A stretch of DNA of 64,000 nucleotides, taken from Gossypium raimondii. Taxonomy: Eukaryota > Streptophyta > Magnoliopsida > Malvales > Malvaceae. Below are positions 51,657 to 63,615 of the stretch, one piece after another. Location of the stretch: the NCBI RefSeq assembly GCF_025698545.1, contig NC_068569.1:5642001-5706000 (forward strand), read 5' to 3'. A program made the translations under genes and the position numbers. Numbering within the stretch: the stretch's first letter is position 1; each line of letters begins with the position of its first letter. The notes under the pieces were generated by a model. The model ran no database searches. It worked only from the letters and a program-made list of their open reading frames with translations, and was not told the origin of the DNA.

Positions 51657-54039
51657 TTCCGGTAACTTACAACAACACAGCCACACACGTAAAGTTCCTC
51701 CCTTTTTTTCCTCTTTATCAAAAGAAAAATGTAGCTTCTTGATTGTAACAATTCTATTGCTTTTGCCTTTGGTTTGATGCCTTTTTCTACTTTTCTTCCC
51801 TTTCTTCTGATAATATTTGTTGCTTGGCCGCTTTGTGTAACAAAATCAACACTTTAAGCTACCAGAGAACAGCAGTGCACGTCACCGCTATTTCACCATT
51901 TTATCATCATCATCTTCTTCTTGTTGTTTAATTATTAATAATATCCTCTCTCTTTTTTGTTGTTTTGTTTTTTTAATCACAATAATGGCGTTTTTATAAG
52001 CCTTTTGCTGCAGTGGGGAGCAGTCATTGTGGTAAAAGCCAGCTAGCCAGCCAGCCAGTAGCTACGGGCAGTGAAGACGAAGTGAATGAAGTACTGGAGA
52101 AAGATATTATCAAGTGCTGCTTCACCATATGGCAAGGATAATGCACCTGCATTTCTCTTCGAACCACGTACTGGAACTCTTATACCGACACGTATATGAA
52201 CAAAATCGAAGGTTTATTTTCTTTTTATAAGAGAACAAAATCAAAGTTAGCACAACAGTTTGAGATTGAGGGTTACCTACGTAATCAAAGATTCCTCAAA
52301 TTGTTCACCGCTTCATCTTCATGCATGTATTCCATAAGGAAATTAAACTTTTTTTTTACTGGTAATTAAAATTTACGCGAGCTAAATTATTTCTTTTTAG
52401 TAATTACGTCTTCAAATAAAAAATTAATTAAAAAAGACAGGCCCTCTAATAATTATGTATTAAAATTAGCTATGCATCGACATATTACCATCAATTAAAT
52501 AGAACAATAATGTTAAAAATAAAATTATCTTCATTAAAAAGAAGTTAATGCAATTATGTATGAAATTTCTATCCTTTTCTTCCGAAGAAAAAATTTAATT
52601 TATCATTAAATGATAAGAATGACGTATACTTATAATTTTATAGCTAAGACATTAAATTGGTAAGGTAATGGGTGGGTGAGTATTTAACTCATAATTGATA
52701 ATACCACGCAGCGGTCCTAATCACGTAGTATTCCCACATATTGTTGCATTGCATGTCTTAATTCGATAAAATCTAGATTATTATGACTTTGGATTTAAAT
52801 TTTTGAATCTCAATTCTTTAAGTTTTAAAGTCAAAATAATTTAATTTTGAATCAGTTTAAATTTTAATTTTGAGTTCTATATATTAAAAATTAATAAAAA
52901 AATCGAAATTATAACCGAGATAGTGAAAAATATCATAAAATTAGTTAAAGGAAACAAAAAAATTCTACATCGACCTAAAATTGACCTAAATTTGCAGTTT
53001 GAAGAAAATAGTACTTGTTTATGATTAGCAAGCAAATGTGGACGGGAAACTTGCGCGTATAACATTTTAATATTATAATCAGTCAAATTCATTATTATTA
53101 TTATTATCTATCCTATGCTGTATAATAAGAAACATAAAATTTGACTATTACGTAAATGATCAAATTTACGTTCAAGTAATATCGACTTCAGTAAATTTTT
53201 AACGACAAAGGTCACGGTTGGCGCTGCCCTCGGGGCAAGCAAAGGACCACTTTGGACTTTGTATAAATTTCATTCAAATTTTAATTAATTAATTATGGAG
53301 GCCTAATCATTTTGTTTTGTTCTTCCATAACCATGGCGTGATACCAATGGGGTTCATATGATTATTGTGGATTAGGCAAAAACTCCAAATTAGGTTCAGC
53401 ATCGTCTTTTGTGGGAACTTCACGTGAATTGTGGTTAGAATCCACTCTAATATAAAATTATATATATATATATGAAATAAATAACATAAAATTAATATAA
53501 TAAATTCAGTACATATGTATTTAACACTATATATTTATATGTAAAAAGAAAACACTATATTAAAATATATTATATTTTTGTTTAGAATTTTGATGCAATT
53601 ACCAAAACCCTTGATTTGCGCCTTCAATTTACTAGTTATATGGAAAAAAATAAAAAAGAGATACGAAAATATGCAAGAATTTTTAAAGAGAAAATATAGG
53701 AGAATTGTTAGATTATTTGTAAAAAGAAAATTAAGAAATAAACATATAGCTTCACGACGACGACTAATTTTATAATAAAAATATAAACATCAAAATCTTT
53801 ATTAATTTGCTAATAATTTTTTTGTAGTATATGATAGCCATCAAATAAATTATTTTATAATTTTTTTGGGTAGTATACGACACAATTACATAAAACTAAA
53901 TTAATTTTATCTTACTAGAATATAAATTCACTTGTATTTATATAATTAATTTAAGTATTTACGGTTTAGTCGAATTTACATTACAACCTATTGAAAAGTT
54001 ATGAGTTAGGATAAAATATATTAAGAAAGAAATAAGGGA
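51657..54039. other. Promoter of BGAL8 and AT-rich intergenic DNA
   Basis: The first several hundred bases are the 5' flank of BGAL8. A short tandem of CCAG units (CCAGCTAGCCAGCCAGCCAG) lies near 52040. The plus-strand frame 53578-53775 is Arg/Lys-rich low complexity and not convincing. No other gene is seen. Confidence 0.45.
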
Positions 54040-54540
54040 TTTTTACTAAAATAATACAAAAGAAATAAAAAAATACCAAAATAATATAACAAAAAAATTA
54101 TTTACCAAAATAATACAAAAAAAAAGATGGTTGAAGGAGGGCAATGGAAAGGCGGCACCAAATGTGCCTTTCCTATAGGCGGCACAGGACTAAAATGTAA
54201 TAATCTGCAGTTTCAAGGACCTGACATGCAAATTTACCATTTTGAATTTTGAAAGTGAATTGGTGCCGCCTGTGAGTGTGGCGGCACTAAAGTTGAAACG
54301 TGGCTAATTGACTTCTGAGCCCTCCTTATTTATCATGTTCTTTTTATTCCCCTTCAACTCACTTTTTTATTTAAAAAACAAGCCCTCAACCTATTTTTGT
54401 AGTTAAATAAGCTCTTAATCTATGATTTTTACTCATAAAAGCCCTTTATTTTATTATTGAAGTAAATATATTTAAAAAAGTATAAACCAATTCGCATTTT
54501 ATGTATTATTTTGGTAATTTGATGAGAATAGTTTATTAAA
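54040..54540. repeat. Repeat with inverted GGCGGCACCAA motifs
   Basis: GGCGGCACCAA (54151-54161) and its inverse TTGGTGCCGCC (54260-54270) sit inside an otherwise AT-rich block, with further GGCGGCAC copies at about 54179 and 54280. Outer edges carry inverse AT motifs (TACCAAAATAATA near 54072 and 54103 against TGTATTATTTTGGTAA near 54501). It looks like a small non-autonomous element; the class is unknown. Confidence 0.45.
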
Positions 54541-57500
54541 TAAAAAATTTACTAAATTACTATTTTTTATTTACTAAATTCCAATTTCATTTTTTTATTT
54601 TGGGCAACTATTATTCGGATTTATTCAGCTGTTTGGATGTATTTTATTTTATTAATCATACATTATAATAATTTAATTATGATTATATTTGTAATTGCAT
54701 TTATTATTTTTAATGCGTTAGTCATTTTGGAATTTGGTAAAGCAATTAGAATTTAGGGTACCTAGGTGACAAATATATTTCAAAATGAGTGTTTTTTGGA
54801 GAGTACATTAGCAAAATTAACAAAGCAATCTAGGAACATGATAATGAAACAGTTTTGGCTAATGCTATATATCCTAAAACCTTAATAGGAGAGTTAAAGG
54901 ATGCTAACCACACGTAAACACAATTCTTATTTGGTGTTAGGTTGCTGAATCTCCTCAGAATCTACATATAAATGTAAAGAAGGTACATATCAAAATATTA
55001 TAGAAAGGAAAGGGGCAAAAGATTTTTTGGTTAATAAACTAGTAAATTATTTTCATAAATCTATTAAAAATATTATTATTAATACGTATAAATAAAATCC
55101 AAATCACTAATGACCAACATGGTAGTTAGCTCAAGTGTCGAAAACAAAACAATAATTGTTGGGAAAAAAAAGAAAGAGTAAAAACAATAGTTTTGTTTTT
55201 GTGATAGTCAGTCATATAATGACAAGTCAACACCATAGAAATAAGTCAAGCTAAAACTAGCGCAGGTTTTCAAATATTTGTTTCGCAGGTGTTGAAAGGA
55301 GGTGATGAGAGAGAAAGGATGAAATTATAACACGCCATGTGAACGCTGGACAAAATTCTCGGTATAATGTCGTTGACCCCTGCTGTGCTAGGGTGGCCAC
55401 CATTGGCTGGCTACTACTGCTTTTTGGTTAGGTTTTTGGTCCTTCCTTGCCAGTGACTTTTTGGGGCGGTGCATCTCCACTGCTTAAATATTCTTTTTAC
55501 TTTTATATATATGCTAATTGGTACATCCACTATGCTGTCAAATTCCCAACTCCATCTCCAATGTCAACAGCCTGAGAAAGTTGCCATTTCTGATGCTCAT
55601 TGGATATAATTTTCTAATTACATAAAGATGAAGCTAAACATTTTATTTGTTATCAAGATATAATTTTTTGACTTATTATCCATCTTTGTATGTATGCTGC
55701 TATATAAGTAAAATGGGATTATGAAAAACTCCAACTCTTGTTATAGTGTTAAATCAACTGAGTTAACTCATATTGGCAAGTGTCTATTATATTTGAATCA
55801 AATAATTAGCAGTGGCGAGTTGGTAAATATTATGCATGTAGTAGTGATCAAGTTTGGTACTATGAAAGATGGATCCAACACCTAAAAGATAAAATTAATT
55901 CAAATATGCTTGTTGGAATATCCCACGTCAATGCTCCAACTGTCGACGAAACAAATTTGGAGAGGGAAAAAAATGCATGTATGTTCTTTTTTAAAAGTAA
56001 AGTTTGGTATAAAATAATAATGGAGAGGAAAAAAGTCCAAAATGGAAAGTGGGAGAAAAAGAGGATATTTAATTAATTTTAATATCAATAAATGCTAATT
56101 TATATATAAGATTGATTTAACTACCTACTTTATTACATTGTCTTGTGGGTTGTTTTGTCGGTGGCTGCGCTACTCTTGTTTCGTTTATTGCAATCGATGG
56201 ATTAACACTCAAAGCATGCAATGCGATGCAAGGGGTTATAAATATCTGTCGATATCTTTACTCAAGTCTGAAGACAACTAAGAATTAGCAACAATGTGAA
56301 CCCAAGTGAATTGTCAAATATTATGTCTGATATTTTTGTCCACTTTAAAAACCAACAAAACCGATTAAAAGAGATATTTCAACGATTAAGATTTTTCAGA
56401 TTTTCTTTTTCTACAACTCAACATCGGTGGGACCTTGCATTCTACAATGGGGGCCATAATTTGATTCAATAACAATTTATTGGTGGTTAGTGATGACAGT
56501 GGGTTTTCCATGTAAGAAAGATGATCAAATTTGGTGAGGGTTGATATTAATATTGTAGTAAGGGATAACATTGATGGCCCAACTTTACGAACAACCGGAC
56601 ATGTGTAAACTTGTTTCTTAAGTTACCCAGTAGCAACCCAAACCAATGGTATTTTGCCCAGAGATTACATACCAAGTTTAAGCAATGCAAAGGCATCATC
56701 ATCGAACTCATCCATTTCTCCTTTATTTTCCCTGCTTTTCCAAGCAATCTAATTTCTGTCCCCCTGCTTTAGGTTCCGGTTATTTATTCTTTCAGTCCTA
56801 ATTAATATTTAATAAGCAGGAACAGGTAAGTCACGTTTTTGTTTTTCATGCTTTTCATTAATAAATTGTAATAACTCTTTGTCATGGATATTGAGAGCTG
56901 AAATATTTGCTGCAGAAGAGAGTCTGAAAATGAAGATTTGAGAAGATGTGGAAGGAGAAGTCCAAGGTTGGTGCCTTAATTGTAGTTTACTTGTTTCTAT
57001 TATTAATTTTGTCATGTATAGGTATTTGAACTTTGGAGAGCTGCTTCGGTTGGCATTTTGCTCTTGCTACTGGAAACCAATATTTAAGAGTATTTTTTAG
57101 TCTGAACCTTGACCTTGCGTTGTTCTCGCATGATACTACTAATCATGCTATACTGCACATCAGTGGTTTAATTTTATAGATATGTGTGTGCAAGAACAAC
57201 ATTAAAGACTATTTTTAATTTGAAACCTTGACCATGTTATGTAAGTTTGTGGCATTGACCAAAGCATGAAGCTGCTGCTGTTTCATTTAGAATGTGCATT
57301 GTTGTCTATTCTGAGCAAGTCTCCTCAGTCTCCCTTTTAAACACGAAACAAGAGCAGAACACATACCATGATGATTCGTAGCAGGAACCATGGGAATTAA
57401 GGTACTCTGAGCTTGATTTTTTTTTTTCCAGCTAAGGGAATGCGATAAACTTTAAGAAAATTTAGGGACTGTTGGTGTAATTTGACCATAAATATGATGA

Positions 57501-58242
57501 TAAATTTTAAAAAATTTATAAACCCGTTGAAGCAAACTTTGGAAACCCCTGCTTAATCTTGGTTTGAATTTGTACACAAAACACAGCGTGGCCGCCTTGT
57601 TTGTCTATTGGCTTGCATCATTCCTAAACTGTTGTCCGTGTTATTGACAAATGAACTGGAGTTTGATTCACCTAATCCAATGGCTGCTTCATTTGAAGAT
57701 AACCAACTTGACATTTTTCTTCTTCTTTTGCTCCTCGTGGCATCAGTGCACCTGGAAATGGAAATGATGCATCTGGGTACTTGGTGAGTTTGTGAATTAG
57801 CATGTTCATTTTTGGTATTTCCAAGTCAGGCAAGTAGTAGTTAATTACTACCTGTGAAAGCTAGCATAGGTTTCTCAGCTCTGAAATACTATCTACAAAA
57901 TTGAAACAAACTTGAACCGAACACGAGAAACTGTGCAAGCATGTACAAGTAGTTGTTATTAACAAGAAACACAAAGCTTTAGAGTAATTAAGAGAAAGGA
58001 CGTCCATGCAAGGGGCGGAGGCAACGCTTGGTGCATTCACGAGCATCCTCTGGCTGCGGATAAACAAAGTGAGCAATTGTGACGGAAACAATTTTGACAC
58101 TCAAACACAACACCGCGTAACACTGCCGACCCAGCATTCCAACCCATCTCTCCCCCATCTTCTCCATTGCGCAGCAAATGATTCTGATTAATATATCAGC
58201 AAATGTTTTCTACCATTTCCGGAATTGGTTTTCCCCATTTTC
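54541..58242. other. Gene-poor intergenic stretch
   Basis: Mixed AT-rich DNA with short frames on both strands (for example 56386-57015 and 57861-58100, minus). None shows a domain or a family resemblance, and none is called a gene. Confidence 0.4.
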
Positions 58243-58390
58243 CGGTGTTTGATTGGAGGAAAATGATTCCAATGATTTCCTATTGTAAAATATTTTACAA
58301 AACACGGGAAAAGGAGTTCTTGTTTGAGGAAACTGTCTTACCGTTTTGAATTCGGTAAGACATTTTCCGGAAAATGACCCATTCTTCTCC

Positions 58391-58436
58391 CCTTTCCCCT
58401 TCTCCTTCCCTTTCCCCTTCTCCTTCCCTTTCCCGT
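58391..58436. repeat. Pyrimidine-rich short tandem repeat
   Basis: Two to three copies of an 18-base unit close to CCCTTTCCCCTTCTCCTT mark the left border of the GC-richer captured segment. Confidence 0.75.
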
Positions 58437-58439
58437 TTC

Positions 58440-59145
58440 GAAGCCTACAATCGCCTCCAAGCCATGGCAGTGGCCTTCGGAGAGAAGTTGCCGATTCTCG
58501 AAAAGTGTAGCCCTCGGCAGTCAATCTGATGGAAAAAGCTCTCCTTGAAGCTTTGTTTGGATTCCATTTTGCTTTTGCCCAAAATCCATTCGATGCGTCG
58601 TTTTGCCCCCGCTATGGGAGAAGCTTTAGAGGGATCCCGGTTCTGGTAATGCCCGAGGCGTCGCAGCCTCAGTCTCTTAAGCCCAAGATGGCATCCATCC
58701 CCGTCCACTTCGTCGGTTCGGAGCGGGGCAGATCCGACTCGGCAATCAAGATCCAGAAGGGAGCAAGTGAATGACATCGAGCGTAGTGTTTCCAAGACAG
58801 AGACTGTGGAATTGATTCGGAATGACCCAAAGCAGAGATTGAAAGTGAACGAGAATCTGATGAGCTTGCTTTTCAAATTGACCCAAAGCAGAGATTGAAA
58901 ATAATGCGGAAGTAATTGACCAAAATCAAGGTATTATCGATTCTTCAGATAAAAGCAATCAAATTTTAGAGTGGGAAGCAACAGAGGATCTTGAATGTGT
59001 GGCTAATTTGAGTGAATCGGAAGGAAGTTTTACTTGTTGCGGTCGGAGGAATGAGGAGAAGATATTGGAAAGCAATGGGAATGAGAGTCAAAGCAATTGG
59101 TTAGGAGATGAAGAAGGTGAAAATAAAAGAGGCGGTCGATAATTG
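58440..59145 (+). pseudogene. Broken BAG-family cochaperone gene fragment
   Basis: The plus strand gives, in several frames, SIPVHFVGSERGRSDSAIKIQK (start of an IQ calmodulin-binding motif, about 58688-58756), then in another frame QVNDIERSVSKTETVELIRN and RLKVNENLMSLLFKL (a BAG domain, about 58765-58882), then LEWEATEDLECVANLSESEG (about 58968-59026). Together these match the plant BAG subgroup with an IQ motif before the BAG domain, which binds Hsp70 and calmodulin. Most of the IQ motif and the last BAG helix are missing, with a frame change at the IQ-BAG junction and a stop soon after LLFKL. The phrase TGACCCAAAGCAGAGATTGA occurs twice (58826 and 58880), so there was also a small local duplication. 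Not functional. Confidence 0.8.
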
Positions 59146-59645
59146 CTCTCTTTTGTTCTCGATAATAGAAGAGGCGGTCTGAAAATAGAAGTGGAATGAG
59201 AGTCAAAGCAATTGGTTAGGAGTCAAAGCAATTGCTCTCTTTTGTTCCAAAAAATCAAGAACGAATCATTGTATACACACCCTAGAATATCATGTCTTAT
59301 ATCCAACATCATCTTTTAGCATCACATATCCAAAATTATATCTTCAACCTCAAGTAAATTGGGCTTATTGGGATCCATCTAGAGTTTATAATTTCCCTTA
59401 TTACTTTTATAAGTAATATATTTTAAGAAATAATATTTAACTTTTATAATTTCCCTTATATTAATATATTAAAATTAACTTTTTTGGAAAATATTTTCAG
59501 GAAATCTGTCAAACAGCAAAAAATATTTTACACAGATTCAATTAAACACCAGAAAATATTTTCCAGTAAGTCATTTTACAGAAATGTAAAACATTTTCTA
59601 GAAATCATTTTACGGAAAATATTTTACTACCAATCAAACAGACCG

Positions 59646-61135
59646 TAATATACTCACGTAAGAATAGTTGGTTTTGTAAGAGAGGGAAAATTATAGAAAA
59701 CATGGGGTATATCAGCCGCTGGATATTGGATATTATTAAGGCGAGGATTGTCGTTTACTGGCACCCTGATAAAATATGTTCACTGTTAAAGCGCTGCCAG
59801 ACTTTAAAAACCGACTGCACCTGGGCCTGGTTTTAGCACTTTTATGCATTTTAGTCTCATCCTGCAGCCTTTTTATAGAACATTGCTCTTATAGGTTTAA
59901 AAATAAATAAATTTGAACCCAAAAAAAATAGTTCAACTTTAATTTAAGTTACGTATGGATTACAGTATTTGAATGGGATTGGATCACTTGATTGGATTAT
60001 CGATTCGAAAAATTGTATTAGATTAATTTAATCTCGAATCAATAAGGTTTCATGGAATTAACAGTTAAATTATGTATATTTAAAGTTTTTTTTATTTTTT
60101 ATAATTTTTTAATTGAATTATTTTAATAAGTAAACTAAGCCGGGCTATTTTAACCACCGGTCCAATTTTAAAAACAATGATAGATTGTCTCTAGATTGTT
60201 TTGATTTAATTCACATCTTGTGTGGATCCTTTTTCAAAGATATTCTAGTTTGGCTTTGAATATATTTCGATTATTATAACTTTTTCAGATATGTATTATT
60301 TATAGTTGTACTTGTAACTTAAAAAAATTGCTAACCAAATCTTAGTCGCACAATTTTTTTGTTTTAGAAAAAAACCCCAACTGTTCAACTTTCTCAAACC
60401 AAATTTTAGCTTTGCCAACAACGGGTCATGCCTTAGAGCGGGTTGCTAGTCGTGGCCTCTTCACTAGTTTACTTTTCTTTTTTAATTTCAGTCTATATTA
60501 TCGTGATTTTTGTCAACGTTTTTATGATTCTTGTTTTGTTCACTTTGTTTCCTTGAAAGCAATAGTTGGTTTAGTTTCAACTTTAGTTTTAGTTTTTAGG
60601 TATTAGTTTATGATTTCTAGTCGTGTTCTGACATATATATGAGATCCATCAAGTTAAGGCTATTACTAGATTTATTGAGAACCGTTTTTTGATGGTCTTA
60701 TTATGATAGAACACGAGGATGGTGTTCGTAAAATTGGAATCTGAGATAATTATAAAAATGATAGGCCATTTGAGACTTAGCCTTTTGTGCATCAATGATG
60801 CGATGAGTCTCTTGGAAGTGATTCGGAGTTAATCGTCACGTTGGTCTGATTATAGTGGAGCTTGGATGCAATTTTAAGCACTTAGATCAAAGCGATACAT
60901 CTCTTGTTTGTTTTTTTATTCTTCTAATGGTACATTTATTGTCAATTTATCTATCTTTTCTTTTGAGATTATTTTGCAACATGGTATTTGTGCATTAATT
61001 TACAGAGTCTTTTTATAGTTTATACTACATGTCATGTCTTTATATTCTTATTGTTGATGGTTACTTTTAATAATTATATTTTATTTAAAATCTTTAATTT
61101 AAGTTTCAACATTGAAGGTTGAATTTGACTCAATT
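59646..61135. other. Intergenic stretch, possibly with decayed repeat
   Basis: AT-rich DNA. A slightly GC-richer patch at about 60400-60880 has an open frame (60412-60606) that might be a decayed LINE tail, but I cannot support it. No gene is recognised. Confidence 0.4.
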
Positions 61136-61380
61136 CAGGGGCGAAGCTAAAAATAAATAAATTTAGGGGGGCTGAAATGAAATTTTAATTTTTAATAGTT
61201 TATATCTTTATAATTTTTAAATGATTAAATCAAATTTTTATAATTTTAGGGGGCCAAAGTGTAATTTTACCTTTACTAATTTAAAATTTTAAAAAATTCT
61301 AAAAGGCCTAAATAGTAATTTTTCATTTTAAAAGGGTCGGGGTCCCCTGCCAGCCCCCCAGATTTGCCTCTTACTCAATT
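61128..61380. mobile_element. hAT-type MITE with 8-bp target duplications
   Basis: The element itself is 61136-61372 (237 bp). It starts CAGGGGCGAAGCT and the inverse of its right end reads AAGAGGCAAATCT (nine of thirteen bases shared). It is bordered on both sides by the identical octamer ACTCAATT (61128-61135 and 61373-61380), the target-duplication length of hAT elements. It has an AT-rich core with GGGGGGCTGA and GGGGGCC patches and no coding capacity. The imperfect termini suggest moderate age. Confidence 0.85.
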
Positions 61381-61787
61381 TGGATTATTTTCTTATTTAA
61401 TAAAATATTTTTTTGATATATTGTGTAGTTTATTTTGTATGAAAAATAAATTAGTAATAATATGATGTAAGTAATAAAAAGTATGTTACTTTATCTATAT
61501 TTAAATTTTTATTTAAAAATAAATTAGAAAAAAATATAGCTAAGTAAATCTAAATAGAATTAGGTTGAAAGGAGTGAATTTAAGCATAATCCATATTTCA
61601 AGTTATTATTCAAATAAATTTAATAATAATGTTATTATTAAACATAATAAATTTAAAATTTTTTAAATCTCTAAGCCTCTTCATACACAAGAAAACAAAT
61701 TATACAAAAGAAGATTTTGTTAAAAAGTCCTGAAAAAATTAAAATAAAATTAAATGCTATACATGAAGATTCAAAATGCAGATATCG
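61381..61787. other. Stretch downstream of the MLO gene
   Basis: AT-rich DNA between the MITE and the MLO stop codon; its right part is the MLO 3' untranslated region. No feature is recognised. Confidence 0.5.
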
Positions 61788-63615
61788 TCATATATTGGTT
61801 CTTCTATCAAAAGAGAATTCTTTGGGCAAGATGTTGATGGCATGGTGTTCGGGTTCACGTTCTTCACTTGAACTCGCCTCGTTTATATCTTTATCAGTGC
61901 CTCCTTGTACTGGCTCCGCCATGTTAGGGTTGTGAGATGTTGAACCATCATCATAATAAGGGTGGTGGGAAGTGTATGGAGAATCCGTTTCTGAAGACTC
62001 GATATCGAAACTCGACCTATTTGGAGATGTATGGACGCTGTCCATTTCTCCCCGGTAGTGCTTCAAGAGGTGAATTGGGGAGGTGTGGTGCGATGGGGTG
62101 TTGGGTATGCTAGAGAATGGGGTCACCGTGGTCGAACCTTTGTTTCTAACGTGTTTTCTAGCCGTGTGGTGCCAATTCCTAAGAGCCGTCGCTACTCTTT
62201 CATTAAATATGGTAGGTTTCATGTTTGAACCCATCTGATCATATCAAAAAAGAAATATTACTTGGAATGTTCAAAATAATGATTGTATGTGATGGTAAAT
62301 ATATGTTTATTACCTGTGTAACAAGGGCATAAAGAGGAAGAGTGACATAGCTGCAAAGAATTTGAACGATGACCCTATTTAAGAAAAAAGAAAAAAGAGT
62401 TAGAAATACATTAGAGCTTTAATTCCAATAATTTTAAAGAATGAATGAGAATTTTTTTTTATAATATTGTTTTTTACCCCATTGAAATTGAGATGACTAA
62501 ATCTTCCACGTGCTCATGAAAGCAAGAGTGTATCCCAAATTCATACTGTAAAATTCAGCAATGAAGACAATAAATTTCATTAAAAATAATATATGAAAAA
62601 TCAAACCTCATTCATATAGTAAATAGTAAAATACATTATTACGTACCCAAGTATATACAAAGAATGCAAGTTGAAAAGCATTCTGTAAAACAAAGATAAA
62701 CAGAAGATTAATTTGGGAGTTAAAAGAATTATTCAATAATTACACAAGAAAGAAAAATGATATTTTAATCTCACTATATATGTTTGATATATCACTATTT
62801 ATTGTATTGTATGATAGGTTGGTGTTAAAAAAGAAATAATACCTGAAAAAGAACGAAGTTGATGAGAAAGAGGATGAGGCTGGGGCGGTTGAACCAGAAA
62901 AGATGGTCGCCCAGTTCAACCACTGGCACTCCTTTCACCACCTCTCCTCTCTCTTGAATTCTTAGCCCCATTTTTGTTATGATCACTTGCAGCTTTGTCC
63001 CCACTAACAGGACCACCTGCACGGTTATCACCAAATCACCATCTCTCTCACTCTTTAAATGTTGATCATAACACATAAGTCATTAAGGAATGGGTGCTTA
63101 CGATCAAAGGGAGAAATGGAAGCCACAGATACGAATACCATCCTATACCACAAATTGAATAAATCAATGAAAATAAAGAATCTGAAATCCCTTTTTCTTT
63201 ATTCTTTTATATAAATTTGTAAGACTTACCATGAGTGTTGAAGAGTAGGAAGAGTACAGCTAAAAACCATATTGGAGGGCTGGACAATTGATTGAAAAAT
63301 TGGAGTCAATTTATGTAAGTAAAAATAGAGACAACAATTGAAGTATATGGATAAAATTAATTACCTGATGCCAACAACAACACTGAAATCTTCTTCCAGT
63401 GATCTATTTATGTATTTTTGAAAATTAAAATGGTTTTGGCTTTGGGGTGCCAAGTGTGCCTGGGAAAACATAAATGCTTTTTAGTGGAATACTTTTAATA
63501 GTAGAAAACAATTTATATAAGAAATGAAGGAATTAAATACCATGATAAATCCATGTCGGAGGGTCAAGTAATCAACTTTAGGGACTGACCTAATAAATTG
63601 TCTAAAGAAACAAAC
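61788..63615 (-). CDS. MLO-family seven-transmembrane protein, 3' part
   Basis: Nine exons on the minus strand: 63615-63541, 63459-63365, 63279-63230, 63142-63102, 63016-62843, 62682-62647, 62545-62478, 62374-62314 and 62234-61788. They join in phase and encode the C-terminal ~348 residues; the 5' exons lie beyond 64000. Visible are [20 protein letters not shown], a membrane helix ([13 protein letters not shown]), [14 protein letters not shown], the loop [20 protein letters not shown], and [20 protein letters not shown]. The last exon has the calmodulin-binding helix ([15 protein letters not shown]) and a Ser/His-rich tail. MLO proteins are plasma-membrane calcium-channel-like proteins; some members condition powdery mildew susceptibility, others act in root thigmomorphogenesis or pollen. 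The clade was not determined from this part. Confidence 0.95.

Larger units (their letters stand above)
58243..59645. mobile_element. Inverted-repeat element carrying a BAG-gene fragment
   Basis: The left end begins CGGTGTTTGATTGG and the inverse of the right end begins CGGTCTGTTTGATTGG. Both are followed by repeated variants of GGAAAATATTTTCC and GTAAAATATTTTAC. The arms (about 58243-58380 and 59485-59645) are diverged copies of one AT-rich motif array, and the middle is GC-richer and carries broken host coding sequence. No transposase or convincing target duplication was found, so the superfamily is unclear. Additional motif copies outside the left end (58201-58242) blur that border. Confidence 0.6.

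Noticed and set aside
53578-53775. 65-codon Arg/Lys-rich plus-strand frame
   Set aside because: Low complexity in AT-rich DNA, no domain and no splice context.
58210-58876. Minus-strand frames over the BAG fragment
   Set aside because: They are antisense to the plus-strand BAG pieces, which match a known family.
60412-60606. 64-codon plus-strand frame possibly a LINE tail
   Set aside because: The resemblance to RNase H tails is too slight to support; the later part is hydrophobic low complexity.
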